Assembly: GCA_026414975.1 (NCBI GenBank)
Contig: JAOAHZ010000005.1
Location: 1-46,225, forward strand
Reading direction: 5' to 3'
Source: Bacteroidia bacterium
GTDB lineage: Bacteria; Bacteroidota; Bacteroidia; SpSt-205
DNA length: 46,225 nucleotides
The notes under the pieces are model-generated. The model made no database searches, was not told where the DNA came from, and saw only the letters and a list, made by a program, of their open reading frames with translations. The position numbers and the translations under genes were made by a program. Below, one piece after another: positions 25,001 through 33,313 of the stretch (its first letter is position 1; each line of letters opens with the position of its first letter).

Positions 25001-26818
25001 GTGTGCGGTTTTGCAGGGTACTTTCTGTGGAAGGAGGGAGCGCCGCCCCCTCTTCATCGTGCCCTTGAGCTACTGCGACATCGGGGGCCAGACGCTGCCC
25101 GTTTTTGGCAGTCTGCCGAGGGGCAGGTGGGCCTAGCTCATACGCGTCTCAGTATTTTAGACTTATCTGAGGCTGCGCATCAGCCTCTCCAGCTTGACTC
25201 GGCTTGGATAGTCTACAACGGCGAGGTCTATAACTTTCGCGCTTTAGCCGAGGTCAATCGCTTTTGTCCTCGTACTCATAGCGATACCGAAGTTCTTTTG
25301 TGGGCTTACAAGCGGTGGGGGGAAAAGTTTGTAGAAAAGCTGGAAGGGATGTTTGCCCTGGCGCTCTACGATGAGGGGAAAAAGGAGCTTTTTTTGGCGC
25401 GAGATGCCTTTGGTATAAAGCCTTTGTGGGTAGCGGTTTTACCAGAAGGGATATACTTTGCTTCTGAACTGAAAGTTCTGCGGGTATGGCTACCTAAGCT
25501 GCAGAGACGACCCGAGGCCGTAGCTGAATTTTTGCATTTGGGGTTCATTCCTGCCCCGCTGAGCTGGTATGAGAACGTGTATAAAGTTTTGCCAGGAGAA
25601 CTGTGGCGGATTTCATCGGATGGATTTCAGCGCTATTTGTACTACGACCGACAGCGGCTTTGGCAAATGCCGAAGCTAACTTTATCCCATGCTGATCTCA
25701 AAGATGCCTTAAGAGCCGAACTACGCCGAGCCGTACGCGAACACTTGGTGAGCGATGTGCCCGTTGGACTTTTCCTGAGTGGGGGAACTGATTCCTCCCT
25801 GATAGCGGCTTTGGCCGCTGAAGCAGGGTATAAACTGAAGGCTTTTTCCATCGGTTTTGCTGAACAGACGCATAACGAGCTACCCTATGCCCAAGCGGTA
25901 GCTCAACATTTAGGCTTACCGATAGACTACGAGATACTGGGGCCGCAGGAGGCGCTGTCGCTTTTGCCGACCCTGCATAGCTGGTACGATGAGCCTTTCG
26001 GCGATGTATCGGCTATTCCTACCTATCTGGTTTCCCGACTGGCGGCTCGATCCGTCAAGGTTGTATTGGCAGGTGACGGGGGAGATGAGCTGTATTGGGG
26101 CTATGGACGCTACCGATGGGCGAGACGACTGAGCTTAGTGCCAGGATTCTGGCGCCGAAGCGCTTCCTTAGTAGCTTTAGCGCCCAACCCTCGCTATAAG
26201 CGGGTCAGCGAGCTTCTCCGTCTCCCGACTCAGGCTGTTCCCGAGCATATCTTTTCGCAAGAGCAATATACCTTCAGTTGGAGGGAGGTAAAAGAGCTCT
26301 TGCCTGAGGTGATGGGTCCGTGGCGGACGCCTTATACCCTTCCTTCACTCGCCCCCGAAGCGCAAGCGGCTTGGGATTTTCTTCACTACCTCCCTGATGA
26401 CCTTCTTACCAAAGTAGATCGGGCTTCTATGCAGCACAGCTTAGAAGTGCGAGTTCCCCTGTTAGATAAGCGGGCCGTGGCCCTTGCTTGGCAGATCCCA
26501 CCTCGGTACAAATACCCTCGCCCGGGCGCTGAGGTTCAGTACAAGCCTTTTCTGAGAGATATATTGAAAGACTACCTGCCAGCTTCGCTCGTTGAACGCA
26601 AAAAGTGGGGTTTTACGGTTCCTTTGGCTCAATGGCTGAGAGGCCCTTTGCGAGATTGGGCTTATGCCTACGCTGAGCCTTGTTTCTTGAGCCAGGCCTA
26701 CGGAATGCGCCCCGAACCAGTCAAGCGGTTATGGAGCCGGTTTGATCAGGGGGAGAGCTTTTTGGCGACACGCCTGTGGCTTCTGACTCAAATAGGTGTG
26801 GCAGCGGGTGTATTGTGA
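25001..26818 (+). CDS. asnB: asparagine synthase (glutamine-hydrolysing)
   Basis: 605 aa. The GTG start is fixed by the next codon: Cys2 (CGFAGYF) is the glutaminase nucleophile after Met removal. The class II glutaminase domain has LRHRGPDA, LAHTRLSILDLS and YNGEVYNF; the synthetase domain has the PP-loop LSGGTDSSL (about residue 260) and GDGGDELYWGYGRY. The enzyme makes Asn from Asp, Gln and ATP, or amidates a surface-sugar precursor in some paralogues. It lies 6 nt after nuoD, so the two are probably on one transcript. Confidence 0.94.
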   Translation: MCGFAGYFLWKEGAPPPLHRALELLRHRGPDAARFWQSAEGQVGLAHTRLSILDLSEAAHQPLQLDSAWIVYNGEVYNFRALAEVNRFCPRTHSDTEVLLWAYKRWGEKFVEKLEGMFALALYDEGKKELFLARDAFGIKPLWVAVLPEGIYFASELKVLRVWLPKLQRRPEAVAEFLHLGFIPAPLSWYENVYKVLPGELWRISSDGFQRYLYYDRQRLWQMPKLTLSHADLKDALRAELRRAVREHLVSDVPVGLFLSGGTDSSLIAALAAEAGYKLKAFSIGFAEQTHNELPYAQAVAQHLGLPIDYEILGPQEALSLLPTLHSWYDEPFGDVSAIPTYLVSRLAARSVKVVLAGDGGDELYWGYGRYRWARRLSLVPGFWRRSASLVALAPNPRYKRVSELLRLPTQAVPEHIFSQEQYTFSWREVKELLPEVMGPWRTPYTLPSLAPEAQAAWDFLHYLPDDLLTKVDRASMQHSLEVRVPLLDKRAVALAWQIPPRYKYPRPGAEVQYKPFLRDILKDYLPASLVERKKWGFTVPLAQWLRGPLRDWAYAYAEPCFLSQAYGMRPEPVKRLWSRFDQGESFLATRLWLLTQIGVAAGVL

Positions 26819-26914
26819 GGTAGGCTGGCCTTGCGCACGGTATTTCACAGTTTCGGGCATGACAGAGGAGAGAACCTGGTTTGTGGGCGCTTTATACCTG
26901 TCCTGAGAGCGTCT

Positions 26915-28588
26915 TTATTGGAATAGCCGTTCCAGTGCTTCTTCTGTGAGGAGGAAGCGAATGCGGCGTCCTGTGGGGCTATACTCGGGCTGCGCGCAGC
27001 GCTGAAGGTCCTGCCATAAGGCCTCTACGGCTTCTGGCGATAAGGGATAAGGGGGACGAGCCACGCTATGGCGGGCCATATGCTGAGCTATCCGTTCTCG
27101 CCAATCAGGAGGGAGCGCTTCAGCTAATCGGAGTATTTCCTGTAGGACTGGTAAAGCGGCTGCGGGTGAAAGCCCTGCTGGTACGCTATGGAGTACGGCT
27201 TCACGACCTTCTCGTATTTCTATCCGTAATCCCGCTCGCTCTAAAGCCGGTATAAGCTCAGTCAGATGGGCAGCTTGAATGGGCGTAACGGAAGCGTGGA
27301 CGGGAAAAAGCAGACCTTGAGGGGATACGGGAATGCCCTGGACATACCTTTCATACAAGATGCGTTGATGAGCTCCAAACAAATCGAGCAGCCACACCTC
27401 TCCTGCTCGGCGCAGTACTAAGAATCGCCCAAAGAGTAATAGATAATCAGGCAGCTCTCGTCCAGTAGGATTAGGAAGAGGCAAGATAGTTGACGAGTTC
27501 GGCTGAGAGGGGGGCGGGGGAGCTGAGGGAGGCGGCGGCAGCTTAGCGGTGCTTTTTTCTATCCAGTCGGTGGGTAGCGCCAGACGGGCTACAGCCAAAA
27601 TACGCCGAACTATACTCTGAAGCATCGCCCGAACCTCCATCTCATGGAGCAGGCACACCTCGGTCTTAGAGGGCGTTATGTTGATGTCTATCTGAGCGGG
27701 GTCTATTTCCAAAAAAAGCCAGTACAAAGGGCGCTGCTCTTCCCGTAAAAGCGGCTTATATACCTGGTAAATGGACTGCTGAAGACCCGCATGGCGGATG
27801 TAGCGTCGATTGATGAATAAAAACCCCTCTCGGTTTTGGGGGGGCGTAGCCTCGGGTAATACGAGAAAACCTTGGGCAGAGAAGAAGGGGGTAGTGTCTT
27901 CTACGCTGACGAGGTCTTCGGTTCGGAGCTCCGGATGCAAAGCTAAGATGCGGTTTAGGGGAGAGGTGGGAGGTAAGTCATAAAGAAGGGTGTCGTTGTG
28001 GTAGAAGCGAAATAGCCGTTCAGGGTGGGGATAAGCTAAACGAAAAAACTCTTGGAGATTGTGGCGGTGCTCGGTGGCATCGGAGCGCAGGGATTTTCGT
28101 CGGACTGGGAGTTTATGAAAAAGCTTTTGTACGATGAGAGTGGTGCCGGGGGCACAGCGAGTTGGCTCTACCAGCAGCTTTTTGCCGAAGGCTATTTGAA
28201 CATGAGTTCCTATCTTGTCTTGAGGGCGGCGTGTGAAAAGCTCTACTTCAGCTACGGCTGCAATACTAGCTAAAGCCTCTCCTCGAAATCCTTTCGTTAG
28301 GAGGCGACTCAGGTCTTTGGCGGATGATATTTTAGAGGTGGCATGTCGCTCAAAGCACAGCTCAGCGTCTATGGGAGACATGCCTATTCCATCGTCTGTT
28401 ACTTGGATGCGCTTCTTTCCTCCCTGCTCAGTCCAAATAGAGATGGAAAAAGCCTCGGCATCTATGGCATTTTCTCCCAGTTCCTTTATGACGGAGGCAG
28501 GACGCAGAACAACCTCACCGGCTGCTATCTGATTGATGACCGATTCTGGCAGAATATGAATGCGCTGTTCAAGGGCGCCTGTAATCAT
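26915..28588 (-). CDS. mutL: DNA mismatch repair protein MutL, C-terminal nuclease site degraded
   Basis: 557 aa. The N-terminal GHKL ATPase is intact: IAAGEVVLRPASVIKELGENA, DDGIGM, RHATSKI and GFRGEALASI. A Pro-rich linker (about residues 345-380) leads to the dimerisation domain. Its endonuclease motif, normally DQHAxxExxxxE, reads DLFGAHQRILYE (about residue 399). The usual ACHxAIR segment reads MARHSVAR, and the CPHGRP metal segment reads SPTGRR. All three sites thus lack key residues, so strand nicking is predicted lost while ATP-driven signalling may remain. The start overlaps the end of the upstream gene by 20 nt. Confidence 0.93.
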   Translation of the reverse strand: MITGALEQRIHILPESVINQIAAGEVVLRPASVIKELGENAIDAEAFSISIWTEQGGKKRIQVTDDGIGMSPIDAELCFERHATSKISSAKDLSRLLTKGFRGEALASIAAVAEVELFTRRPQDKIGTHVQIAFGKKLLVEPTRCAPGTTLIVQKLFHKLPVRRKSLRSDATEHRHNLQEFFRLAYPHPERLFRFYHNDTLLYDLPPTSPLNRILALHPELRTEDLVSVEDTTPFFSAQGFLVLPEATPPQNREGFLFINRRYIRHAGLQQSIYQVYKPLLREEQRPLYWLFLEIDPAQIDINITPSKTEVCLLHEMEVRAMLQSIVRRILAVARLALPTDWIEKSTAKLPPPPSAPPPPSQPNSSTILPLPNPTGRELPDYLLLFGRFLVLRRAGEVWLLDLFGAHQRILYERYVQGIPVSPQGLLFPVHASVTPIQAAHLTELIPALERAGLRIEIREGREAVLHSVPAGLSPAAALPVLQEILRLAEALPPDWRERIAQHMARHSVARPPYPLSPEAVEALWQDLQRCAQPEYSPTGRRIRFLLTEEALERLFQ

Positions 28589-29807
28589 ACCTAAATGCGC
28601 TCAAGTCAGGGAAGTAAGGACGCTTGCGGGTGGTCTCATATCGGTAAATAACCCATCCCAGCTCTCTTAAAAACCGGAGGCCAAGGCTCCATGGATACCC
28701 TTGAGCCGGCGGAAAGCCTAAATAACCCTCTCCCACATAAATCACCGCCGACAGAAAAAACTCAACGCCTAAGTCAAAATCCACGATATACGCTACGTCC
28801 GACAGATACCCATAAGCCATACCGACTTTATTGAAAATGCGTATGCGGGCTGGGAGGGGAACGCTATCACTGGCCCCCATTAAGAAGTACTTTCGGACAC
28901 CGTCGTGATACTCTTTGAGATTGTAGTCGGGGTCGCGTGCTTCAGAAGGATACATAGACAAATACCGACGAATAAGATGATAGGCCTCGCTGCTAAGCTG
29001 AAATCGTTCAGAAGGGCGCATTGTCTGAGGGAAAATCAAGCTCATTAGAATGGCATGGGCATCCTTGAGGCTTAGAGCGTTAGAGTAAGGGGTGAAAAGG
29101 TAGGGGTGCTTGCTATAAGGATGAGGCGGAGGCTCTTGAATACAGGTGGGAGGGAGAGTATAAGCAGGCGCTTTGTCTCGCAAAAAGACGATCCGTTCTA
29201 CGCAAAAGTTCTCCTGGGTATTACAGCTACGGCTCAGCCGGTGTCCAAAATAAGCGGAAGTATAGCCTCGTTGATGCAAAGTATGCGTGGCGTGGACCGG
29301 TCCGACTAAGGCATACAAATAGTCAAAGGTGGGATTATCACTGAATACGAGCTGGCGGCGAATGCAATCCACCACGCTATACAGCTGCTTAGGTAGCTGG
29401 GTGAAGCACCCCGAGTGAAAGGGACTTTCTAATACAAAAGGCGTATAAGGGGTGATGCCCTGTCCCTTGAGCCGTTCTAATCGTTCTAAGGCAAGGGCGG
29501 ATAGGGGCAGTTTGACTAAGCTGGCGGGATAGAAGTATTCAGTCGTATCTAACCGAAAAGCGTAATGTTTTAGGATGGGCCGATTTTGAGCGTCGCGATT
29601 GACTTGAGTATAGAGGATTTGGATGCGATAAGTCTTGGCGGCATGAAGGTAGGGCTGAAGATGAGGAGCCTTTTCGGCTAAAAGGCGAGGTAGAAAGTTC
29701 GTATCGGGGGCAGAAAGGCTATTGACCTGAGGGCGATAGGGCTGAGGCGAAATAAGCCCTACGGAGCTAAAAATAAATCCAAGCCACACGAAGCGCAGAC
29801 CTCTCAT
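28569..29807 (-). CDS. exported class A beta-lactamase-fold serine hydrolase
   Basis: 412 aa with an N-terminal signal segment (MRGLRFVWLGFIFSSVGL). The three active-site elements of the class A fold are in order: PASLVK (SxxK, about residue 92), VFSDNPTFDY (SDN, about residue 154) and FNKVGMAYG (KVG in place of KTG, about residue 326). An insertion of about 100 residues separates the last two. Such proteins act on penicillin-like or peptidoglycan-like substrates or as esterases; true beta-lactamase activity is not implied. It overlaps the DUF2279 gene upstream and mutL downstream. Confidence 0.82.
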   Translation of the reverse strand: MRGLRFVWLGFIFSSVGLISPQPYRPQVNSLSAPDTNFLPRLLAEKAPHLQPYLHAAKTYRIQILYTQVNRDAQNRPILKHYAFRLDTTEYFYPASLVKLPLSALALERLERLKGQGITPYTPFVLESPFHSGCFTQLPKQLYSVVDCIRRQLVFSDNPTFDYLYALVGPVHATHTLHQRGYTSAYFGHRLSRSCNTQENFCVERIVFLRDKAPAYTLPPTCIQEPPPHPYSKHPYLFTPYSNALSLKDAHAILMSLIFPQTMRPSERFQLSSEAYHLIRRYLSMYPSEARDPDYNLKEYHDGVRKYFLMGASDSVPLPARIRIFNKVGMAYGYLSDVAYIVDFDLGVEFFLSAVIYVGEGYLGFPPAQGYPWSLGLRFLRELGWVIYRYETTRKRPYFPDLSAFRYDYRRP

Positions 29808-30594
29808 AAACAAGGGCGGGGAAGGGTGTTTTTATAGCTACAAAGATACTCATTGCCCAGCGTGATCGCCGTATAAGCACTTCCCAGTGGGGGTCTAAGC
29901 TGAGTAGCCAGCGGCGGTATTCTCGCGCTTCAATCAGGCTTTTGGGCTCTCGTCCGTACCCCCCTAACAACCCTCTGGCTCCATGCCCAATCGCTATCCC
30001 TACGGGTAGCGAGGCGTGCATGATCACTAGCCAGTAAGTTTGTCCATTATAGTCCTTGAGGATTTGGGCTAAACCCCGTCCCAATAGGTCAGGACGTTGA
30101 GCAGCGTAGGGGGAGGGAAAAAATGAAAACCTCACGTCTATTCGCCAGGGACGTAGATAATCCGCTATCCAGAAAAGTCCCGTGCCCATCGTATTAGCTA
30201 CTACATCCCAGAAGGAAGCACCCCATTTTGGAAAAAACCCATCCGCTATTTCTATGCTATTCTGAAAGCTCCAAGCTAATAGAGCTGCTAATATGCGAGC
30301 CTTATCCGAGGGATAGCCGCAAGATTCAGCCCATGTACGGTATATCCAGCTCAAATGATAAGTCGTCCATACATGCCCTAACTTGTCCATCTGTTTCCAC
30401 TCACCTCCATCGTCAAAGAAGCGCCAACCTCGGGCCGTGGACCAGTCGTACCAAAGGAACATAGGAACTCCATAAACCCCTGCGTAGCTAAGGGCTGTCC
30501 CTATCCAAAAGCGTTTGGGCAGTCTCGTCGTGTCAGCGTATGTAAGCGCTGACAGGAGTAGCAGCTTAGTAATCAAACTCAGTCTCGGCTGCAA
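29767..30594 (-). CDS. DUF2279 family envelope protein
   Basis: 275 aa. It has a signal-like N-terminus (MQPRLSLITKLLLLSALTYA). The family signature is clear in FFDDGGEWKQMDKLGHVWTT, followed by IEIADGFFPKWGASFWDVVANTMG. This matches DUF2279, a predicted outer-membrane or periplasmic protein of Bacteroidota with no known function. It overlaps cutA by 29 nt and the serine hydrolase by 41 nt, so the four genes cutA to mutL form one tight reverse operon. Confidence 0.85.
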   Translation of the reverse strand: MQPRLSLITKLLLLSALTYADTTRLPKRFWIGTALSYAGVYGVPMFLWYDWSTARGWRFFDDGGEWKQMDKLGHVWTTYHLSWIYRTWAESCGYPSDKARILAALLAWSFQNSIEIADGFFPKWGASFWDVVANTMGTGLFWIADYLRPWRIDVRFSFFPSPYAAQRPDLLGRGLAQILKDYNGQTYWLVIMHASLPVGIAIGHGARGLLGGYGREPKSLIEAREYRRWLLSLDPHWEVLIRRSRWAMSIFVAIKTPFPALVYERSALRVAWIYF

Positions 30595-30898
30595 GCCATC
30601 TCAGATACTCTGGCAGCCCCTGTGCAATAGGTAGCAAAAGGATAGCTGGCACCTTATAGGAGTGGTGGGTTCGGATGAGATTCTCTATGGCTTGGTAATA
30701 AGTGTAAGGGGCCTTAAGGAGCAGGAGGGTTTCGGAGTCCTCTTGCAGCTTGCCTTCCCACCAATAGAGCGAATGGATAGAAGGGACGATATTCGCACAA
30801 GCAGCCAGTCGCCGCTCTAAGGTCAGTTGAGCTAAGCGCTTAGCCTCTTCTAAGTGGGCGCATACAACATACACCAGTCCAAACTCTGGCTGCTCCAT
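30566..30898 (-). CDS. cutA: divalent cation tolerance protein CutA
   Basis: 110 aa, normal length. CutA forms a very stable trimer of ferredoxin-like folds. Conserved segments are LVYVVCAHLEEAKRLAQLTL, RLAACANIVPSIHSLYWWEG (read in part), KAPYTYYQAIENLIRTHH and SYKVPAILLLPI. It was named for copper tolerance, but its role is still unclear. TACCTTCG, a one-base variant of the -7 box, lies 4 nt before the ATG, so cutA leads the operon. Confidence 0.95.
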   Translation of the reverse strand: MEQPEFGLVYVVCAHLEEAKRLAQLTLERRLAACANIVPSIHSLYWWEGKLQEDSETLLLLKAPYTYYQAIENLIRTHHSYKVPAILLLPIAQGLPEYLRWLAAETEFDY

Positions 30899-30919
30899 AT
30901 AGCGAAGGTATGAATAAAC

Positions 30920-32671
30920 TTATCTACCACCGTGAAACTCCTCGTCAAAGCGAGGTAGTCTCCACTGTTCTATGACCTCCTGAAGGGGAGGAGTGAAAGC
31001 AGCCGAAGGAAGGGGGGTTCTCAAAATAAAGGCTAAAGTAGAAGCGATAGCTGTAATGGGGACTCGTGTATAGATGCTTCCGCCTCGTATGCCTCCACCC
31101 CACCAGATAAGGGGTATGTGCGTATCGTAGGTCCAAATAGAGCCGTGAGTTGTACCGACGGCATACCCTTCAGCTTCTATCCACCCTGGGGCATAAACAA
31201 CTATGAGGTCCCCGCTGCGGGCTGGTAGAAATCCTGCCTGTAGCATTTGAAAAGCATAGCTGCTACCGCCTGGTCCAGCTAAATCCTCAGCGGTATAAAC
31301 ATGGGTGATGTGAGCTCGTCTCAGGAGCCAATGCTTGAGGAGAGTCGCCGCCTCGTGCCGCTGAGCAGGAGACAGGCCCTGAGCGAAGTAAAAACTCTGA
31401 TTTAGGAAGGCCTCAATAGGACGCAAGGTGTCTGGAAGGAACATCATAGAGCGCAAGTAAGCCTGAGCCTCGGCAAGAAGCGCTTTTTCAGGATAACGCC
31501 CTGCGTTCCATCCTTTCTCCACTAAGGCTTCTGGAGTCGGGGCCGCACCATGGTCGGCCGTGAGAAATACCAATACCTCCTCTCGCCGAAATCGCCAAGT
31601 TAGGTAGTTCAAAAACTCTCCGAGCTGCCTATCCAACACTTGATACATCTCTTCTATTTCGCAGCTCTCTGTACCGAAGATATGACCCACCAAGTCAGGA
31701 CTGGATAAACTGATTGCCAAGAAGTCCGTAATGCCCTGACGCTGCCCGAGCTTTTCGGCTTCTATGGCGATTTGAGCTAAGCGGAAAGTGAGCCAGTTCC
31801 CTGCGGGAGTCATAACAAGCTCTTCGTAGCTTGTAGGCTGATGAGGAAACGAAGTCGTGCCTCCTATTGAACCTTCGTGAGGACTCTCATCCGAGCAAGC
31901 CCGAGTATGCTGCAGGCGCCAAGGTAACCTTAAGAGGCTGTCGGGATACCGCTGAGCGTTGAACTGTTCTACCCAGGAGGGAAGGGTGTCAGTATAATAA
32001 GAGCTGGTTATCCATGCACCCGCCCTGCTATCAAACCAAAGGGCTAAGTTTCCTGCGCGTCCAGCGGGAAGGATAGCGGCTCGGTCCTTTAGAGCAATCC
32101 CAATCACTTTACTCCGAAACTGAGAGGCGTATCGTAACTCGTCCGTGATAGTGCTAGCCCAAAGCGTGCGAGGGGATCGCTGGCCCACTGGGTATGAAGT
32201 GCCTACAGAACGCACTGTCGTATCTGCGACGCAGTAGTAGAGGCGACCTAAGCTGCGTTCGTACCATGTATTCGCTACAATGCCATGATAGGCTGGGGTT
32301 GTGCCCGTGTAAATAGAACTATGACCGGGTCCCGTATAAGTGGGGAAGTAAGTGTAGTGGCAGTTCCAATAGACTAGCCCTTCCTCCATGAGTCGGCGAA
32401 AGCCACCTGTGCGCTTGTAGGAAAAGCGTCTCAAATAATCTGCTCGCATTTGATCTATGACAATACCGATAACGAGACGAGGCGTATGAGCCGTTGGCGG
32501 GGAGCACAGCCCCCCTCCGATAAGTCCCCCTATGAGGCAGACTCGCAGAAGCGTATAGTCAAGCCCAAATCTATACCGTCCATTGCCTGAGGGATTAGCC
32601 CTAAATTTAGCATTCGGGCTTTTGTCAGCAGAGGAGAAGAGGCCTGGATGGATTCCAGATAGGCTGGGCAT
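30920..32671 (-). CDS. alkaline phosphatase, PafA type
   Basis: 583 aa. It belongs to the alkaline phosphatase superfamily, PafA branch: LVIGIVIDQMRADYL (metal Asp), FPTYTGPGHSSIYTGT (Thr nucleophile), GIVANTWYE (phosphate-contacting Asn) and FLTADHGAAPTPE (metal Asp/His). PafA enzymes are periplasmic phosphomonoesterases that work even when phosphate is plentiful. The N-terminus is odd: about 40 polar residues precede the hydrophobic stretch CLIGGLIGGGLC, so the true start may lie further downstream or the signal is unusual. The start given has CATTTTTG, a one-base variant of the -7 box, 3 nt upstream. Confidence 0.85.
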   Translation of the reverse strand: MPSLSGIHPGLFSSADKSPNAKFRANPSGNGRYRFGLDYTLLRVCLIGGLIGGGLCSPPTAHTPRLVIGIVIDQMRADYLRRFSYKRTGGFRRLMEEGLVYWNCHYTYFPTYTGPGHSSIYTGTTPAYHGIVANTWYERSLGRLYYCVADTTVRSVGTSYPVGQRSPRTLWASTITDELRYASQFRSKVIGIALKDRAAILPAGRAGNLALWFDSRAGAWITSSYYTDTLPSWVEQFNAQRYPDSLLRLPWRLQHTRACSDESPHEGSIGGTTSFPHQPTSYEELVMTPAGNWLTFRLAQIAIEAEKLGQRQGITDFLAISLSSPDLVGHIFGTESCEIEEMYQVLDRQLGEFLNYLTWRFRREEVLVFLTADHGAAPTPEALVEKGWNAGRYPEKALLAEAQAYLRSMMFLPDTLRPIEAFLNQSFYFAQGLSPAQRHEAATLLKHWLLRRAHITHVYTAEDLAGPGGSSYAFQMLQAGFLPARSGDLIVVYAPGWIEAEGYAVGTTHGSIWTYDTHIPLIWWGGGIRGGSIYTRVPITAIASTLAFILRTPLPSAAFTPPLQEVIEQWRLPRFDEEFHGGR

Positions 32672-32701
32672 GGTCAAAAATGCTTCGCTTCTATCAACTG
32701 C

Positions 32702-33313
32702 TCATGAATGAGACCGCACGAAAAATGTACCTACCTGCTTGTCGCCGAAGAAGACATGGAGGGTATCCTCGCGCTGAACAGGACCTACGCCTGCTGGCGT
32801 ACCTGTAAAGAGCACATCGCCGGGTTCCAGGGTGAAAAACCGAGAAGCTGCAGCGATAATTTCGCCGAGAGAGAATAGGAGGTCGCGGCCGTATCCTACT
32901 TGGAGCAAGATAGAGTCGCGGTAAAGTTTGAAAGGTACATCCTCCCATCCATCTGGTATAGGTAGCCAAGCCCCCCACCAGGCTGATCCATCAAAGGCCT
33001 TAGCCATTTCCCAGGGCAATCCTTTGGATTTGAGCTCAGATTGAAGGTCTCGAGCGGTTAGGTCTAAGCCCACCGTGATGGCATCTACATACTCCACTGC
33101 TTGTTGAGGCTGTAAGTGAGCCCCACTTCGGGCTACGCGGAATACCAACTCTGTTTCATACTCCAACCGCTGCGTAAAGGCTGGATAGATGATTTCGCCA
33201 CTGACCGCCCAGGCGCTCCGAGGCTTGAGGAAGAAGATAGGCTTTTCAGGAGGGAGGGCACCCATCTCTTGGGCATGAAGGGGGTAGCTGCGAGCTACAC
33301 AGATAATCTTCAT
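32702..33313 (-). CDS. fumarylacetoacetate hydrolase family protein
   Basis: 203 aa, typical of the short FAH-family hydrolases (YcgM/FAHD1-like). Metal ligands are in YETELVFRV; other landmarks are MKIICVARSYPLHAQEM at the N-terminus, GLDLTARDLQSELKSKGLPW, GRDLLFSLGEIIAAASRFF and LFTGTPAGVGPV. Relatives cleave acylpyruvates or decarboxylate oxaloacetate; the substrate here is unknown. The ATG at 33313 overlaps the stop of the phosphohexomutase gene as ATGA, so they are coupled. Confidence 0.92.
   Translation of the reverse strand: MKIICVARSYPLHAQEMGALPPEKPIFFLKPRSAWAVSGEIIYPAFTQRLEYETELVFRVARSGAHLQPQQAVEYVDAITVGLDLTARDLQSELKSKGLPWEMAKAFDGSAWWGAWLPIPDGWEDVPFKLYRDSILLQVGYGRDLLFSLGEIIAAASRFFTLEPGDVLFTGTPAGVGPVQREDTLHVFFGDKQVGTFFVRSHS

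Noticed and set aside
26819-26914. Spacer between asnB and mutL as a place for a terminator or small RNA
   Set aside because: No stable hairpin or promoter box was found by eye.
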